Position numbers and translations under genes: made by a program. Positions 9,944-20,691 of a DNA stretch of 64,000 nucleotides are shown here, in pieces. The stretch comes from Septoria linicola (lineage: Eukaryota; Ascomycota; Dothideomycetes; Mycosphaerellales; Mycosphaerellaceae): NCBI GenBank assembly GCA_024114885.1, contig CP099424.1, positions 682,001 through 746,000 of the forward strand, read 5' to 3'. The notes under the pieces are model-generated. The model ran no database searches. It was not told the DNA's origin and was given only the letters and a program-made list of their open reading frames with translations. Every line of letters starts with the position of its first letter. The stretch's first letter is position 1.

Positions 9944-10855
9944 ATGGCCTCTCTCTCCCACGCCCGCTATGGCAAAGACAACATCCGCCTCTACAAGACC
10001 CACCGCCACGACGATGGCACACAATCCGTCACGGAGATGACCGTGTGCACCATGCTCGAGGGCGACATTGCACGATCCTGGACACACGCGGACAACGCCA
10101 ACATCGTAGCAACCGACACCCAAAAACAAACCACCTACGTCCTCGCCAAACTCCACCCCGTCAACCCTCCCGAACTCTTCGCCAGCATCCTCGGCGACCA
10201 CTTCCTCAAACAATACTCCCACATCTCCTCCGCACACGTCTGGATCACCGTCCACAAATGGACCCGCATGACCGTCGCGGGCAAACCGCACCCGCACTCC
10301 TTCGTCCGCGACGGCGAAGAAAAACGCGTTGTATACGCCATTGCCAACCGCAAAACCGGCATTTCCATCCGCTCCGGCCTCGAAGGCCTCCTCGTCCTCA
10401 AATCCACCGGCTCGCAATTCCACTCCTTCCACCGCGACGAATTCACCCGCCTCCCCGAAACCTGGGACCGCATCCTCTCCACCTCCGTCGACGCACACTG
10501 GACCTGGAAGTCCTACCCCACTCTAGCCTCGATCCAACGCGACGCCGACGCCAACAAATTCGACCAAGCCTACCGCGACGCAACAACCATCACTCTCGAA
10601 ACCTTCGCGACGGAGAATTCACCTTCGGTGCAGAATACGATGTATTTGATGAGTGAGAAGATTCTGGCTGCGGCGGAGGGCGTGCAGAGTGTGGAGTATA
10701 GTTTGCCGAATAAGCATTACTTTGAGATTGATATGAGTTGGTATCAGGGGTTGAAGAATACGGGCAAGGATGCGGAGGTGTATGCGCCGCAGTCGGATCC
10801 GAATGGGTTGATTCAGTGTGTGGTGGAGAGGAAGGATGGGAAGGCGAAGTTGTAG
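9944..10855 (+). CDS. UOX: uricase (urate oxidase), peroxisomal
   Basis: A single exon of 303 residues, the normal length for urate oxidase, which oxidises urate to 5-hydroxyisourate with O2 and without a cofactor. The tunnelling-fold signature is clear: YGKDNIRLYK near the start, the conserved NIVATDTQK segment containing the catalytic Thr, and SQFHSFHRDEFT in the second half. It ends in AKL, a type 1 peroxisomal targeting signal. Guanine deaminase, two steps upstream in the same pathway, is encoded about 1.7 kb away at 12570-14019. Composition is odd: the sense strand is very C-rich up to about 10610 and then abruptly G-rich (see findings). Confidence 0.97.
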   Translation: MASLSHARYGKDNIRLYKTHRHDDGTQSVTEMTVCTMLEGDIARSWTHADNANIVATDTQKQTTYVLAKLHPVNPPELFASILGDHFLKQYSHISSAHVWITVHKWTRMTVAGKPHPHSFVRDGEEKRVVYAIANRKTGISIRSGLEGLLVLKSTGSQFHSFHRDEFTRLPETWDRILSTSVDAHWTWKSYPTLASIQRDADANKFDQAYRDATTITLETFATENSPSVQNTMYLMSEKILAAAEGVQSVEYSLPNKHYFEIDMSWYQGLKNTGKDAEVYAPQSDPNGLIQCVVERKDGKAKL

Positions 10856-11492
10856 GAAGTTGTAGGGAGAGGAAATGAGAAGGAGTGTGGGACTATTGGA
10901 GTACAGGGAGGACTGGAGTTGGTGGTTCTGCCGGTCATATTTATCATATAGATACAGCTTTGCGAATCGAGATACCCTTTTGTGACCCATGCTTTGACCG
11001 GGAAACTTCCGTCTACCACTCCTACTCGTGAAGTGTGCTTATCTTACAATGCCTGAACCGCCGACGGAAGAGACATGGCAGGTCGACGCGTGTTGCGCTC
11101 CTAGCCATGCCAGCTCGCCTCTCAGACGTGGACACTGTGCTGAGCCGAGCCATCAAAGGGCGGCGCTCCAGATGCCAGCTGTGTCTGTGATCTAGCTTGT
11201 CATCATGCCGGGTCTTTGTCGCTCTAATCCGAGTCGCTCCAAGTTCTCGATGCTCATAATACCTTGGAATCTTCTGACGCCGGAGTGCTAAACGCGAGCG
11301 GACTTGACCTGCACGAGTGTCTTCGTGGAGTCGCTGTGCTGGCCGTTTCATAGCGGCTCCCTTGCCAATGGCCGTCTTCTCGCCATTGGGAGCAGCGTGG
11401 CTGATGATCGAAATCTCTGTCGGTGGCCTTGCATTCCTCGTGCCGTCCCAGCCACGAACATGTTGCATTTTCTAGTCATGCTACCACTTCCC
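10856..11492. other. convergent intergenic (3' ends)
   Basis: Lies between the uricase stop and the uL13m stop, so it should hold two 3' UTRs. Frames here are short and low complexity. No gene is recognised. Confidence 0.5.
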
Positions 11493-12038
11493 TTACTGCG
11501 CATCCGTCGTCGTCGTCGTCGTCGTACTCGTCTTCCCCGCCTCCCCAACCTGCGTGGCCTTCCCCTCCCTCAACGCCCTCTGCACCTCCGGCAACCTCCC
11601 AATCTCCCCCGTCTTCCACACATTCTGCGTATACGGATGCTCATGCCCTTCAAAACACTTCAACCGCTGCATCCTCACATCCCTCAATCGATTCTTCGGC
11701 AACATGCCCCTCACCGCTCTCCTTAAAATCTCCCCACCGCCCCATTTCGCCATCATTTTATCCATGGTGATAACCTTCAGACTTCCCGGTCGCGTGGTGT
11801 GGGAGTAGTATTTCTTTTGTGTTTTTTTCTTGCCGGTGACGTGGAGGTCGTGGCAGCCGACGGCGACGACGTAGTCGCCGCAGTCGGTGGATGGGTCGTA
11901 GGTGGGTTTGTGTTTGCCCATGAGGGTGATGGCGATTTGCGAGGCTAGGCGGCCGAGGGGACGGGGGTCGGAGGTGAGATTTGCGATGTGCCAGCTGCGT
12001 GTGTAGGCTAGGCGCGTTTTGCCTAGGTATTGAGACAT
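11493..12038 (-). CDS. MRPL23: mitochondrial ribosomal protein uL13m
   Basis: A single exon of 181 residues. The start is placed at MSQYLGKTRLAYTRSW; the open frame extends 26 codons further, but that part lacks family similarity. Conserved uL13 blocks are visible: the RSWHIANLTSDPRPLGRLAS opening, DYVVAVGCHDLHVTGKK, YYSHTTRPGSLK, and ILRRAVRGMLPKN with NRLR. It is a component of the mitochondrial large ribosomal subunit (yeast Mrpl23). The C-terminus ends with a Thr run coded by seven CGT repeats on the plus strand (11505-11525), an unstable-looking extension absent from the core fold. The sense strand switches from C-rich to G-rich along the gene. Confidence 0.95.
   Translation of the reverse strand: MSQYLGKTRLAYTRSWHIANLTSDPRPLGRLASQIAITLMGKHKPTYDPSTDCGDYVVAVGCHDLHVTGKKKTQKKYYSHTTRPGSLKVITMDKMMAKWGGGEILRRAVRGMLPKNRLRDVRMQRLKCFEGHEHPYTQNVWKTGEIGRLPEVQRALREGKATQVGEAGKTSTTTTTTTDAQ
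11505..11525. repeat. (CGT)7 microsatellite inside uL13m
   Basis: Seven perfect CGT units on the plus strand encode a threonine run at the extreme C-terminus of uL13m. Length variation here would stay in frame. Confidence 0.9.
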
Positions 12039-12569
12039 GGTGGGCGATGTGGTGTGGTGTGAGGCCTGCCAGGGACGGTTGGTGGGAGTGGAAGTGGTGA
12101 TGTTCGAGCAAGTCAAGCCGGAGGTCTTGCGGCGAACGAGCGAGCCAAGACTTGCAGCTTGGGGCTCTCGCTCACTTTCTCCTGTACATCAGATTTACAT
12201 GAGCAGACAACACCACGCGCTTGCTTTCACCATCAGCACGTCTGGAGAGCTCGCACTTGATCTGCCTGCAGGTTGATTCATCCAAGTACAATCGACACAT
12301 CTATCTGAAGCGCAAGCACAAGCACGAACTTGGACAGTACTGCCACGCGAATACAGCCTGATGCCGCCGGTTGCTATTATGCACATTTTCTACTATCAAA
12401 TTAGACTCGCATAGGCTGTTCACTGGAGGCCAACAGGATATGCGTGCGAAGTCTACATTCTACGAGACACAGGATGAGCGATTGTCCATCGAATGCCATG
12501 GGTCGGTAAGACATAATCGCTTGCATCATCAAGCGACGATAGCCATTGAGATACAGTATCTCCCTCACC
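12039..12569. other. intergenic, uL13m upstream / guanine deaminase 3' flank
   Basis: Only small overlapping frames are seen, with no recognisable gene. It contains the uL13m promoter and the 3' UTR of guanine deaminase. Confidence 0.5.
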
Positions 12570-14019
12570 TCAACCCCTCCACCCCCTCCTCCTATGCACC
12601 AACCTCCCCTTGACCCACACCGCCACAGTATTCCGATCATCACCACCATATACCCACTTATTCACGCGATCATCCCAACTCTCATGCCCAAAAATATCCA
12701 CCAACCCAACATCCTCACTCAACTCATCATCCGCCAAATTCAACCTTACCATCTGCGCATCCCAATCCATGCCCACCTCAAACCCGCCAATCTTGTCTTC
12801 CAATCCGACGACTTTGGCTCCGCCCCTCGTAGCAAGAAACAACGCTTCCTCAACAGAAAGCTTCACATCATCCTCCCTCTTCACCGCCCCGGCTCCGCTC
12901 GATATGCACAACTGTCGCGAAGTAAACAGCGCTTCGCGGCATTCTGCTAGGATCGAAGGGGTATAGCCTCCACTTACATCTGTCCCTAACCCAACCGTCA
13001 ACCCCTCATTGAGTAATTTCCGTATCGGCGCGAAACCAGATGTTAGAGCGGCATTACTCGCAGGGCAATGTGAGATTTTGGCGTTTTTAGACTTGATCAA
13101 ACTTCGTTCATCTGCAGAAAGATGACAGCAGTGCGCGAGGATGGTTTTGGATGTCAACAGACCAGCAGAATCGTAGACATCTGTATAATGTTTTGAGTCC
13201 GGGAAGAGGTCTTTGACGAGTTGGATCTCAGCTTCGTTTTCGCAGAGATGGGTTTGGACTGGGACGTGGCTTTCTGCGTGGAGTTTTCCCAGCAGATTCA
13301 ACGATTCCTTGGAACAGGAGGGTGCGAAGCGGGGTGTGATGATGGGGCTGACGAGGGAGAATGTGGGATCGATGGTTTTGACGTGTTCGATGCATGCGAG
13401 AGCGTCGTGGTAGGATGTTAGGGGTGATTCGTCGCGGTAGTAGTCTGGCGAGAGAGCAGAATCCATGCAGACTCGTCCGACGAATGCTCGTTGGCCTTTG
13501 GAGAGGCAGAGGTCTGCGAGGAGGTTTGTGGCTGGGACGTGGATTGTTGCGTAGTAGCAGGCGGTTGTTGTGCCGTTGGATAGTGTTCGAGATATGATGC
13601 GATTGTAAATTCTTGCTGCTTTATCGAGATCTGTAAAGGATGATTCCAAGGGAAAGGTATACGTGTTGAGCCAGTCGAGAAGCGTCGACTTTCCGAATAT
13701 GCCTGCGTTGGGGTATTGAGAAGCGTGGATATGTGTGTCTATGCAACGTTCAGTATTTGCAATGCTATCATGCTTTCGTCTTGGACAGTCTCATACCGAT
13801 AAATCCAGGAAAGAAGAATCCCGTCCCATCAATCTTCACGACTTTTGCATCTCCCCAGCCGTCTTGTTTGGATACCTCCTGTGCTTCCTCACTCCTCGAA
13901 ATAAACGCAATCTTGCCATCTTCGTCCACTCCAATCATCCCATTTTGGCATATATCCAGCGTAGTCAGATCTTGGCAGTGAATGAAGGGTCCGATGTAAA
14001 GTGTCTTCTCGAGTGCCAT
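12570..14019 (-). CDS. GUD1: guanine deaminase
   Basis: Two exons, 13797-14019 and 12570-13738, with a 58-nt intron (13739-13796, GTATGA...GCATAG), give 463 residues. The intron splits the metal-binding motif: GFI from exon 1 joins DTHIHASQYPNAG, residues 75 onward, with the two zinc-binding His at 77 and 79. Further amidohydrolase marks are the QTHLCEN segment, ILAHCCHLS, ISHCPASNAALTSG and GLGTDVSGG, which supplies the metal-binding Asp. The enzyme converts guanine to xanthine in purine catabolism. ATGs at 14037 and 14019 are both possible starts; the inner one (MALEKTLYIG) is preferred. The sense strand is C-rich 5' and G-rich 3', as in the uricase gene. Confidence 0.95.
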
Positions 14020-14410
14020 TCCGCCTTTCTTCCTCATGTACACGCCGGGAATCAAATGCAGCAAAACGAACGGAAAGGGCTATGGCAGCAAGGATTCAGC
14101 ACATCTTAAGGTGGCTGTTGCCGCAGCGAAGGAAGCGATAGCTGCTATCTCGCTTGGCATGCAGCATGAGAGCTAACTTAGGGCGGAGCCGATCCACATC
14201 GGCCAGCTGCGATAAACGTTCTGCACTTATATAAAACCCTTGGTAAAAAGCGAACATTAAACCGTTCCAAAATCGAGTGCAACAAACAAGAGTAGAAATA
14301 AGAACATATCAAGGAGCGTTGTTGCAACGAGGTCATGTCTAGGTTTAACAGAATACGCAAACAAGCCACAAACAATGTACCCAGCCAACACCTCGCTAAT
14401 GTCAAGAAGA
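14020..14410. other. intergenic, guanine deaminase promoter and VPS9 gene 3' flank
   Basis: Only short frames are present. A TATATAAA-like string lies near 14227, but it is not placed for either neighbour with confidence. Confidence 0.4.
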
Positions 14411-16777
14411 TCAATTCGCAATCGCTTCTCCAATCGCTTTTGCCAGCCTGCGATATTCCAACAGTAGCTCCTCAATTTCACCCAGCTTGAGCTGATTCGC
14501 ACTTTCGATCTCTAAGAACCTCTTCTTCGGTGGCTTTAGCTTCTTCAACTCTGCAAGTGATTCCCTCGCGTTCATGTCGTCTCCGTCGCCTAGCCCAGTG
14601 GTCGAATCCCTGCTGCGAGTTCTTTCCAATGCGGGCATAGGCGCGGCAAGTGTGTCCGATGGCTTGCGCATACTGACAGGCGACTCGACTATGCCATTGA
14701 GTCGACCCTGTGCTGCAGCAGCTCCCACTGGAAGTGCAGAGATCTTTGTGTCGAGCTGAGGCGCGGTCGGCTGTGCAGCACTATTGACACTCCCAGCGCG
14801 ACCAAAGCGTGGTACGAACGCCGGCATGCCAAACTTATTCAACGGATTGATGGAGTTGAACAGGCCAGAAGGTGTGGTAGGCTGCTGCCCCGATCGCTCT
14901 CCTGCTGCAGCACCTGCAGCAGACTTGCCGTCGAACGTCACAGCTCGTCTTCCACTGCCACCCGATTTTGTGCTGTCGACACTTCTATCGCGCACTGCTT
15001 TCTTACCACCAAGCAGCTCAAGCATTCTGTTTGGCTCCAGTAGGCTTCCACCTGCCGAGAGCGGATCGGCATGGGCAGGACTACTGCGACCTGATAGACG
15101 CAAAGAATCATCATCGTCGGGTCCACTGATGGGTGATGACACAAGCCGTCGCGCATCCTCCAGCGTCTTGGGTAGGGACGATCTCGAATCGGCGACTTGC
15201 TCCTTGAATCTGCCGAACAAGAACTGCATGCTGTTATCGAGTGTTCCATTGACAGAGTCGTAGAGCTTATCTGCAGCATTGAGGAAATCTTGTCTGCCCG
15301 TATCCACACGAGCTGAAGTTGTGGCGATCATGGATGAGATGCGGCGCTGCTGCATTTCCGGTCTTGTCGGTGCAGGTGCCGCTAAGACAGCAGCGGGCAG
15401 GCTTTTTGCAGCACTTTCTGCGCTCGTACTCATCTCCGAAGACGTGGCGTTCACTGTGCTCACGTCAGGTGCCACAGTATGTGCTGTTTTTGGTTGGATG
15501 ATCGAAGTAGGGCTCTCCAAGTGTGGTGTCGAAGAGCGACTGGACATCGAATGGGGTTTTGCATCTGGTCCTTGTGGAAGCTCGTCTGACCGAAGAGACG
15601 ATAAGTCGACAGTCTCCAGAAAAGAAATGGCAGCTTCTAGGTTGACAAGGCAGTATGCTGCCTCGCCATCGACTTTGCTTGACATGCGGAAACGTTGTAT
15701 GAATGCCAAGTTGCTGACCACATTGATGCCATCGGACGGGCAGGTGATTAGTGTGTAGATCAGCGTCGGCAGAATCTCATCGGCCGAAGATGAGGATGGA
15801 AATACTTGTGACAGGGTTTCCACGATGGCCTGGTGAGCTACTGTCAGGTGGTGAAGCTTCCCCAGTGGATAGTGATCGTCGTCCATTCGCTGGAGTGCCT
15901 CTCGTGCTGGCGCCAGAGAGCTGTTGATCTCGTCCTCCTTCTCTTCTGCGACATGCCTCACATCTGGTTTATCCATATGCAGCTCCTTCAAACCAATACC
16001 GACCACTGACAGAGCCTGTGTTCTTGATCGTAGCTTGTCATCTCTCGCCTCATCGTCGGTGCTCCTGTGCTTCCATATCTTGTCGTAGATTTTCTCGCAC
16101 ACAGCTCGCTCTACTGCTTCCTGCAACGCCAGTCTCTTGTGCTCGAGCAACTTTCTTGCCTTCTTCCGGTCAGTCACTTCACTCGCAGTCAGCATCTCTG
16201 CGTGGCCTGCAGCATCATCCTGCGCCGCTCTCTTTGCACCAGATCCTGACCTCTGTCTGCCTTTGCCCGTTCTCGTTTGAGCTGGCGGAGTAGCCCTCCC
16301 GATGCGTGCTGCAAGTGTGGCAATGTGAGTGGCGATGTGGTTTGCAGCTCGCTCGTAGAAGTCTTGGAAGAGCTCACTTAGCTGATCAGCGTTCAGTGGT
16401 GTAGGATGAACTTTTGCAGATAAGCTGTCGAGAAAGCGGTCGCACAGTGTTCTGATCTCGATGGGTAGCTCATCCATAGTGCTCGGCACATTCAATCCAG
16501 GTGTAGAAGCTCCGTCCTGCTGGGGTTCGTGCTGATCCTCTTCGTGGCTCTCAAACACATCTGCCATTGCACTCTGCCTTTCCACTTCGGCCCTCGCTTC
16601 GGGGACTGCCGGGATGCCAGCTTCCTGGAGGGTGCTCGCTCTCTTGCGAGAAGGCGAGCCTGGAGATTCTGCCTGTCGCTCTGCCATGCGATCTGCCATA
16701 CGTGAGAACGAACGGGACAAGTGGAGTGGCTTGGGTCGATTTGTGGCCACTGCTGGGGGTGACTGTGTCTCTGCCAT
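14411..16777 (-). CDS. VPS9-domain Rab5-type guanine nucleotide exchange factor
   Basis: A single exon of 788 residues. The centre holds a VPS9 domain: a helical bundle leading to LGKLHHLTVAHQAIVETL, the diagnostic SADEILPTLIYTLI, then NVVSNLAFIQRF and GEAAYCLVNLEAAISFL. In this family the conserved Asp of the DEILP motif supports nucleotide release from Rab5/Vps21-like GTPases on endosomes. The N-terminus (residues 1-100) and the Ser/Pro/Ala-rich segment after the domain look disordered. The C-terminus is a basic, helical stretch (KKLKPPKKRF, IEELLLEYRRLAK). No CUE domain is visible, so it may be nearer to Muk1 than to yeast Vps9; I leave the symbol open. Confidence 0.85.
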   Translation of the reverse strand: MAETQSPPAVATNRPKPLHLSRSFSRMADRMAERQAESPGSPSRKRASTLQEAGIPAVPEARAEVERQSAMADVFESHEEDQHEPQQDGASTPGLNVPSTMDELPIEIRTLCDRFLDSLSAKVHPTPLNADQLSELFQDFYERAANHIATHIATLAARIGRATPPAQTRTGKGRQRSGSGAKRAAQDDAAGHAEMLTASEVTDRKKARKLLEHKRLALQEAVERAVCEKIYDKIWKHRSTDDEARDDKLRSRTQALSVVGIGLKELHMDKPDVRHVAEEKEDEINSSLAPAREALQRMDDDHYPLGKLHHLTVAHQAIVETLSQVFPSSSSADEILPTLIYTLITCPSDGINVVSNLAFIQRFRMSSKVDGEAAYCLVNLEAAISFLETVDLSSLRSDELPQGPDAKPHSMSSRSSTPHLESPTSIIQPKTAHTVAPDVSTVNATSSEMSTSAESAAKSLPAAVLAAPAPTRPEMQQRRISSMIATTSARVDTGRQDFLNAADKLYDSVNGTLDNSMQFLFGRFKEQVADSRSSLPKTLEDARRLVSSPISGPDDDDSLRLSGRSSPAHADPLSAGGSLLEPNRMLELLGGKKAVRDRSVDSTKSGGSGRRAVTFDGKSAAGAAAGERSGQQPTTPSGLFNSINPLNKFGMPAFVPRFGRAGSVNSAAQPTAPQLDTKISALPVGAAAAQGRLNGIVESPVSMRKPSDTLAAPMPALERTRSRDSTTGLGDGDDMNARESLAELKKLKPPKKRFLEIESANQLKLGEIEELLLEYRRLAKAIGEAIAN

Positions 16778-17374
16778 GATGCCGTCTGTACGAATAAATC
16801 ACAATACTCTGCAGGTAGACAGCGGGGACACTGTCTGTGTAGTTATACGGTTGCAGGCAGAAGGCTGGCGTCTCTTCATCATCTACGTTAGTCAACAAGC
16901 AGCCGGAGTGGCACGGGTGGGTGGGCCGCCAACAGCGATGAGAGAGAGCTTGCCCGCCTCAACTGTCGCAGAAATGCTGGACAGTGTTGGCTGGATGTCC
17001 TTTCATCAATGGAGGTGTTGATGAGGCCAGCTCCCACTTTACTGCGTCCAACAGTCACAGCAGCCAACCTTCAAGACAGACACGCGGTCACTTGCTTGGG
17101 ATGGCCTCTCGCGGGATGGCAGGAGGAGCCGGGGTGCGCCAGGCACGTGCCATGCGATAAGCGCTTATCTGAGAACGATGTCATCAAGCTCGACACCTGA
17201 CGCGCCCATCGTCTTGTGATGGATCGTGGGCAGAGAGAGGCGACTGTTGACATCGGGACTCTTCATCTTCTTCTCTACCTGACTGACGAGAGGCAACACT
17301 TCCTAGTCACTCAGATGCGATGCTTCCTATGTCCGTCTCCCTCTCGCGCGAGTGCTGCATCGTCCGTGGCCAGC
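16778..17374. other. divergent intergenic, VPS9-gene and ATG15 promoters
   Basis: A shared promoter region for the minus-strand VPS9 gene and plus-strand ATG15. No gene is seen. In-frame ATGs upstream of the chosen ATG15 start occur at 17216 and 17315. Confidence 0.4.
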
Positions 17375-19460
17375 ATGTGGAGCGGTAGCTTGTTTGTTGT
17401 CTGCCTGCTGTTCCTCGCAGCCTTCATCCCGCGAACAGAGGCAGCCAGGCCTAGGCATCTCAGAAATCCACAACAGGTTGTGCTGCCTCCAAGTATAGGG
17501 AGTGGACCTCAGTACGATGATGCCTCCAAAGACCTGGGCGAGCGAGTCTTCGTACGTGCTTCAACCATATAGTGTCCAGACCCAGACTGATAGTGAGCCA
17601 GAAACTCCGCCACATCTACCATCATGGTTCACACAAATACCCAGACCTGCACCGATACCTGGACGTTAAGCCGGACGCGAGACTGAAAGTCACCTACGAT
17701 GGTGGCGAGACCGTGGAAGATGCGCCGACCGAGCTCAGGGCCCACGCGATATCCTCCAACATTCAACGTCTGGTAGCGCGAAATAAGACAGACATTGACG
17801 ATCTGCTGGCTGAGGCAGAGTGGTATGGTAGAGCTGCGAATCTACCGTCGTCAGCATGGACAGCAGATGAGATCGCTGCGCCGAACATTAGCGACAAGAG
17901 CACAATCATCACTTTTGCGAAGATGGCTGCCAATGCGTATGTGCAAACGCGACTGGATGGAGAGTGGCTGCCAGTCAAGGGAGGCTTCAACTATACCGAT
18001 GACTTTGGCTGGCAGACTGATGGTCTACGTGGGCATATCTTTGCCGACGAGACCAATTCAACCGTGGTTATCGGCTTGAAGGGTAGGTCGATATCTAACT
18101 CGCCGTGGAGACTATGCTTACAGCTGACACTCTTCCAGGCACATCTCCTGCCATCTTTGATGGCGCTGACACTACTGGCAACGACAAGCTCAACGACAAT
18201 CTCTTCGGATCCTGCTGCTGTGGTCAAGGTGGACAGTTCTTATGGAAGCAGGTCTGCGACTGCATGACTGGAACTTATCAATGCAACTCCACTTGTCTGG
18301 TAAAGTCGCTCCAACAAAAGAGTCATTACTACTGGGCAGTACGCGATCTGTATCATAACGTGACAGAGCGATATCCTGGCTCAGACGTCTGGCTTTCCGG
18401 ACACTCTCTTGGAGGCGTAGTCAGCTCCCTACTGGGCTTGACCTACGGACTGCCGACGATGACCTTTGAAGCATTTCCGGACGCAATGGCAGCATCCAGA
18501 CTGGGACTCCCCACTCCGCCAGGCTACCAGATCGGCTCGCATCAATCTCGAACGGATGTTCAACTGCACCACTTTGGGCATACTGCGGATCCGATCTACA
18601 TGGGAACTTGTAATGCAGCATCGTCTTTCTGCACGATTGCTGGATATGCTTTCCAAGGCGTTTGCCATACAGGGAAGACGTGCACATATGATACAGTCGG
18701 CGATCTTGGTTGGCGAGTGGGCATTGGAACTCACAAGATTGTCAATGTAATCAGAGACGTGTTGGAGAAATACGACACCGTGCCAGGGTGTGAGATGGAC
18801 ACCGAATGTGTGGACTGCTACAATTGGAAGTTCTATGAAAGCAACGGAACAGAGAGCACAACAACAAGCAGCAGCACTTCCACCACGACACGAACGCGCA
18901 CCGAGACCTGCAAAACGCCAGGCTGGTGGGGCTGTCTCGATGAGAGTACAACGACTACGACTACGACTACGACGACAAGCTCAAGTACGAGTAGCTCCAC
19001 GACCTCAACCTGCAAGACGCCTGGCTGGTTTGGCTGCCTGGATGAGACTTCGACGACGACTACAAATACCATTACAACAACGAGTGCTGCTCCTGGCTCC
19101 ACAACGAAAGTGGTCACCACCACATCGAAATCAACTTCCACGTGCCACACACCTGGCTGGTTCGGTGGTTGTGATGACCTTCCGTCGACCACCACATCTG
19201 CCACACCTCGGCCTTCGAAGACTACATCTCATGCGCCTTCAACCACATCAGATCCTGATGACGATGACGACTGCACATCTCGAGAATTCTTCGGCCTGAT
19301 CTGTGCTGATCCGTCACCTCCGAGCACCAACTCGATCAAACCCAGTCCTACTCGCTTGCCAACTACAAAGCGAAAACACTGTGTCAGGAGGCATTGGTAC
19401 GGAACATGCAGTGAGTGGCAATGGGAGGACATGCTCGATCCCAAGGTGGACTTGAGATAA
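17375..19460 (+). CDS. ATG15: autophagy-related vacuolar phospholipase ATG15
   Basis: Three exons (17375-17551, 17602-18082, 18139-19460) with introns of 50 and 56 nt give 659 residues. A signal-anchor segment starts at MWSGSLFVVCLL; an in-frame ATG at 17315 could lengthen it. The family blocks follow: LRHIYHHGSHKYPDLH, the VIGLKGTSPAIFDG junction rebuilt by intron 2, a cysteine-rich stretch (GSCCCGQ, CDCMTGTYQC), and the lipase nucleophile elbow GHSLGG at 307-312 with Ser309. ATG15 degrades the membranes of autophagic and MVB vesicles in the vacuole. The Thr/Ser-rich tail carries three copies of a CxTPGW(W/F)G module plus a weaker CVRRHWYGTC end. Confidence 0.96.
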
Positions 19461-19928
19461 CATTTGAGCGTTGCGAGAGGTTGCCGAGGATGCACTGTAC
19501 GAAGATATGCATCGATGATAGACGAGAACACAAGAAATGTCATTTACTAGTTCGCTCCCAAGTGATACCATGTATAATCGTAGCGGCCCTTAGAACTAGT
19601 CTTGGCTCTTCGGCGCCGAGTGGGCCGCTTACGAATCTTACAAAGACCTCTTCTCCGGCTGTGGCCTTGATCATGCGGAGCGGGAGCAAAGTACTCGTAC
19701 ATCTCCGGCAGTACTCACATGCGATGAGCATGTTTAAATGTTGCCAATAAGTGTCTCAATGCCGATCTCCGCGATGCCAAGAAGAAATGGTCGTGTAACC
19801 AGGCATCGGAGGAAGCGACATATATCTCACCTTCTGTATCTTCCGACAAAATCTTGCCTGCCACATTGACTTGATCAACAACAAGCCAAGATTGACTCTC
19901 ACTCAACAGAAGGCCAACAGAAGTCATC
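19461..19928. other. intergenic
   Basis: Contains the ATG15 3' flank and the promoter of the next plus-strand gene. Nothing else is recognised. Confidence 0.5.
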
Positions 19929-20691
19929 ATGCCTCACCACTTCCTCGTGCTAGGCGCGACAGGTATCCAACGCAACCCTCCAACCAAAACACCAAACGCT
20001 AACATCAATCACAGGTCCCTCCGGCATCATCTTCCTCGAAACCGCCCTCCAAGCGGGCCACAACCTCACAGTCTACGCCCGCAGTCCAGAAAAGCTCCCT
20101 CAGCACATCCGCTCTTTGGCACTCTCAACAAACGCCTCACCTCAAGTCCAAATCATCAAAGGAAACTTCGATGCATCGTCCAAATCCGCTTTAACGCAAG
20201 CCATCCGCTCAGGAGCAACACATCTCGTCTCTTTCGCTGGCCCGGCGATTCCAGCAAAGGGCACGCCTATTACGGAGTTTTACGAGAAGGTTTTGTATCC
20301 TTTAATTCAAGAAGACGAGGAAGCGACGATCAAGCGGGTGATGGTACTCTCGACGCCGAGCTTCAAGGTCCCTAACGAAGGCGATCGATTCTCGATAAAG
20401 TGGTGGTTTGGGGTGCAGTTTGTGTATTGGCTGTTTGGGTCTGCGTGGGCAGAGGTGAACGGAATTGGGAATGCCACAAAGGCACTGAACGGCTTGGAGT
20501 GGACGGTCTTTAGAGTGCCGGGATTGACGAATGGACACGCTGGGGCCGTGAGGGCGGGGTATGTAGGTGTGAAGGGGGATGGAATGGTGTTGAGTAGGAA
20601 GAGTATGGCGGTGTGGGTGTTGCAGGAGGTCGATGAGAGGAAATGGGTGGGGAAGAGTCCGGCAATCAGTAATGCTGGAGGGTGGTTTTGA
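19929..20691 (+). CDS. NAD(P)-binding (NmrA-like / atypical SDR) protein
   Basis: Two exons, 19929-19962 and 20015-20691, with a 52-nt intron, give 236 residues. The intron interrupts the dinucleotide-binding loop: exon 1 codes only MPHHFLVLGAT plus one base, and the join restores GATGPSG, the Rossmann-fold glycine motif. Later blocks fit the NAD(P)H-binding family (PF13460 type): a TVYARSPEKL strand with Arg, suggesting NADP preference, then IKGNF, THLVSFAGPA and WTVFRVPGLTNG. The usual YxxxK dyad of classical SDRs is not obvious. Substrate unknown. A sense-strand C-rich to G-rich switch is visible near the middle. Confidence 0.85.

Noticed and set aside
9899..10498. 199-codon minus-strand frame rich in Gly, Asp and Val
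   Set aside because: Exact antisense shadow of the C-rich 5' part of the uricase gene; composition is explained by that skew.
19963..20014. Separate gene frame at 19929-20375
   Set aside because: Only its first 11 codons are coding; the rest is an unspliced reading through the intron and then the wrong frame.
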